A stretch of DNA of 64,000 nt from Agriotes lineatus (Eukaryota > Arthropoda > Insecta > Coleoptera > Elateridae): contig OW679203.1 of the NCBI GenBank assembly GCA_940337035.1, positions 28,529,495 through 28,593,494 of the forward strand, written 5' to 3'. Every line of letters begins with the position of its first letter. Within the stretch, counting starts at the first letter, position 1. A program made the position numbers and the translations under genes. Positions 62,418 to 64,000 of the stretch are shown here, piece after piece. Below the pieces are notes generated by a model that did not search any database, was not told the origin of the DNA, and worked only from the letters and a program-made list of their open reading frames with translations.

Positions 62418-64000
62418 AAATTTCACTTTACCTGTTTGGCTAAAAAAAGCAAAAATGACGGAGTTTTCACCATTGCGACGTGGATTAACTCCATGTCAAC
62501 CTGTTCTAGGATTGTTGAAGCGATGGAGTCATTTGCGGGAATTCACAGTGCTTCTTCAGAACAGCACATTGAGCAGCGTGGGGCAATTCAGAAAAAGAGT
62601 TTCAAAGATTTGCAAACTTCCATTTCATGGCTCGAGGAACAACCCCCTTCCTCCCTAAATTGGCTTTCTTATCAACAGGGTTAGTGGCTGATAAAAAGGT
62701 GAATTGTGGTGATGCATTTGAAATAGGAGCAGTACCCAAAAAGAGATTGAGGAAAAAATTTAGTGGGATACAACTAAAGCAAAAGTTTGTTGTGAAGTCT
62801 CTTGCAACCAGCACGAAAGCAGTGACAATTCGCAATGACACTGTATGTTTAAATCCTGACACGCTTCCATATCGTATGGTGTGCACCGTACGAACTGATG
62901 AACAGCTGTCCGAAATCTTCTAATATGAATTATGTGCTTATTCCCCATCTCTTTTCGACGAATCCGGTTTGATGAGGAAGGGTGGCAATGCCTCAATTAT
63001 CAAAATGTTTAAGTGTGCAGCACATAAACCATCTGACGTCACTGATCCTGGAGGAGTGTCATATTATGTTATTGAATTAGGGCACCTGCTTCATCGTGTT
63101 GTGTGGCAACACCGAGCTATGTTCAGACAGATTTGTGAGCAATAGACTCATTACGGAAAAACTATTATTGTTTTTGATGGTTATGGTGCAGAACACAGCA
63201 CAAAAGACGAAAAGCATTTGCGCAGATCATCCACTACTACACATGTTGAACTGAAAGTGGAATTAATGTCACTGTTGGACAAGCAGAATTTCTAACTAAT
63301 AGTAAGAACAAGATGCAACTGATTGCTCCCATCACGGTAACTTACCTCAAGCTGGCTGCAAAGTGATTCAGGAAAAAGGTGATGCTGACACCAAGGACGT
63401 TTTTACTGCAACAAACAGTTGCAGATGGTTGTACCGAAGAAAGGTAACCAAAAAGAAAAAATCTACTGCATTTGAGACATGGTATTAGGAACATGAAGGA
63501 TGTTCTCTTGACAGTTTACGTTTTCACCGGATGTGATACCATTTCCTCAATTTATAGAAACGGAAAAATAAGGCCTTTTAAAAAAGTGCGACGTGACAAG
63601 AAGCTTCATACAAAGCTGAGGACCTTTAACAACCCAAATGCAGACCCAGATGCACTAGCTGAAGCTGCATACCATTTCTTCCTTTCGATATTTGCATCAA
63701 CAAGTGCAGATAATTTGGACACTCTACGCCATCAATGCTACTTGCAAGCCATCGCAAACCAACCTGTGCACACAAATTTCAGGTTGGCTCTACTTCCACC
63801 CACTCCAGCAGCTGCACAACAACACGCTTATAGAGTGCAACAATGGCTCAATGTCAATAAAGATCCACTAAAATGGGGTTGTAAAAGGATTGGTGGTTAT
63901 CTGCGTTTAGTTACAACCACAAAGGCAGCTGATACTGAAATAGTACTCTTCTTCATTGTTTGCACTTATAATGAGGGGTGTGTTAGAAACTGTGAATTTT
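62418..64000 (+). pseudogene. Decayed copy of a multi-copy uncharacterised arthropod protein family
   Basis: Successive plus-strand segments in different frames follow one protein in order: an N-terminal part (SFKDLQTSISWLEEQ), a frame change near 62640, then FLSTGLVADKKVNCGDAFEI and a KAVTIRNDTVCLNPDTLPYR block. After a TAA at 62921 comes YELCAYSPSLFDESGLMRKG, after a TAG at 63143 TIIVFDGYGAEHSTKD, after a TAA at 63293 LTNSKNKMQL, then in another frame VIQEKGDADT. Finally an open frame from 63448 to the window edge has VFTGCDTISSIYRNGK, LRTFNNPNADPDALAEAAY, LPPTPAAAQQHAYRVQQWL and DPLKWGC. I recognise the order VFDGY, GDADT, GCDT-S--Y-GK, LPPT-AA--QH-YRV from multi-copy uncharacterised proteins in arthropods. 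The invariant acidic residues suggest a PIN/FEN-like nuclease fold (inference). The segment between GDADT and GCDT is shorter than I expect, so an internal deletion is likely. Confidence 0.85.

Noticed and set aside
1..64000. CRISPR arrays, rRNA genes, mitochondrial insertions and intact tRNA genes
   Set aside because: No short regularly spaced repeats of CRISPR type, and no rRNA, mitochondrial coding or complete tRNA signal was seen on either strand.

Overview
This window looks like a gene-poor stretch of a metazoan nuclear genome, most likely an arthropod and probably an insect. It is visibly AT-rich, has no operon-like runs of long reading frames, and the longest open frame belongs to a retrotransposon. 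The transposon types point the same way: RTE-like non-LTR tails ending in (AAG)n, a Ty3/gypsy integrase, palindromic MITEs, and a decayed copy of a multi-copy protein family that I know only from arthropod genomes. That assignment is inference; nothing here names a species. I find no convincing intact host gene, no rRNA gene and no intact tRNA gene. Nearly all other open frames are short, overlap on both strands and have no recognisable content.

Layout. 1-6100: non-coding, with one almost perfectly palindromic element (2710-2969) followed by the first copy of a dispersed repeat (3055-3700; other copies at 22556 and 44066). 6130-6930: GC-richer block ending in the 3' tail of a minus-strand RTE-like element. 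10-20 kb: mostly featureless, with dispersed-repeat pieces (10026, 15457/16969, 18556) and a homeodomain-site-rich stretch near 16 kb. 20.2-21.4 kb: short minus-strand frames that look coding but are not identified. 23.8-24.9 kb: gypsy integrase remnant cut by a small fold-back repeat, then a MITE flanked by TA. 26.7-27.0 kb: C-terminal end of another non-LTR element. 33.3 kb: third copy of the repeat at 10026 and 18556. 37.3-41.0 kb: a very long imperfect inverted repeat, with arms of about 1.5 kb. 44 kb: third copy of the repeat at 3055. 48-49.1 kb: two more RTE-like fragments. 56.6-61.4 kb: a broken satellite array with a unit of about 380 bp made of two diverged halves, interrupted by unique DNA that holds a 62-bp tandem repeat. 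62.4-64.0 kb: a multiply broken protein-coding pseudogene that runs off the right edge.

There is no pathway to reconstruct. The biology here is transposon turnover and repeat structure. The strongest candidates for something undescribed are the 3.7-kb fold-back at 37.3-41.0 kb, the dimeric satellite at 56.6-61.4 kb, and the pseudogene family at the right edge.
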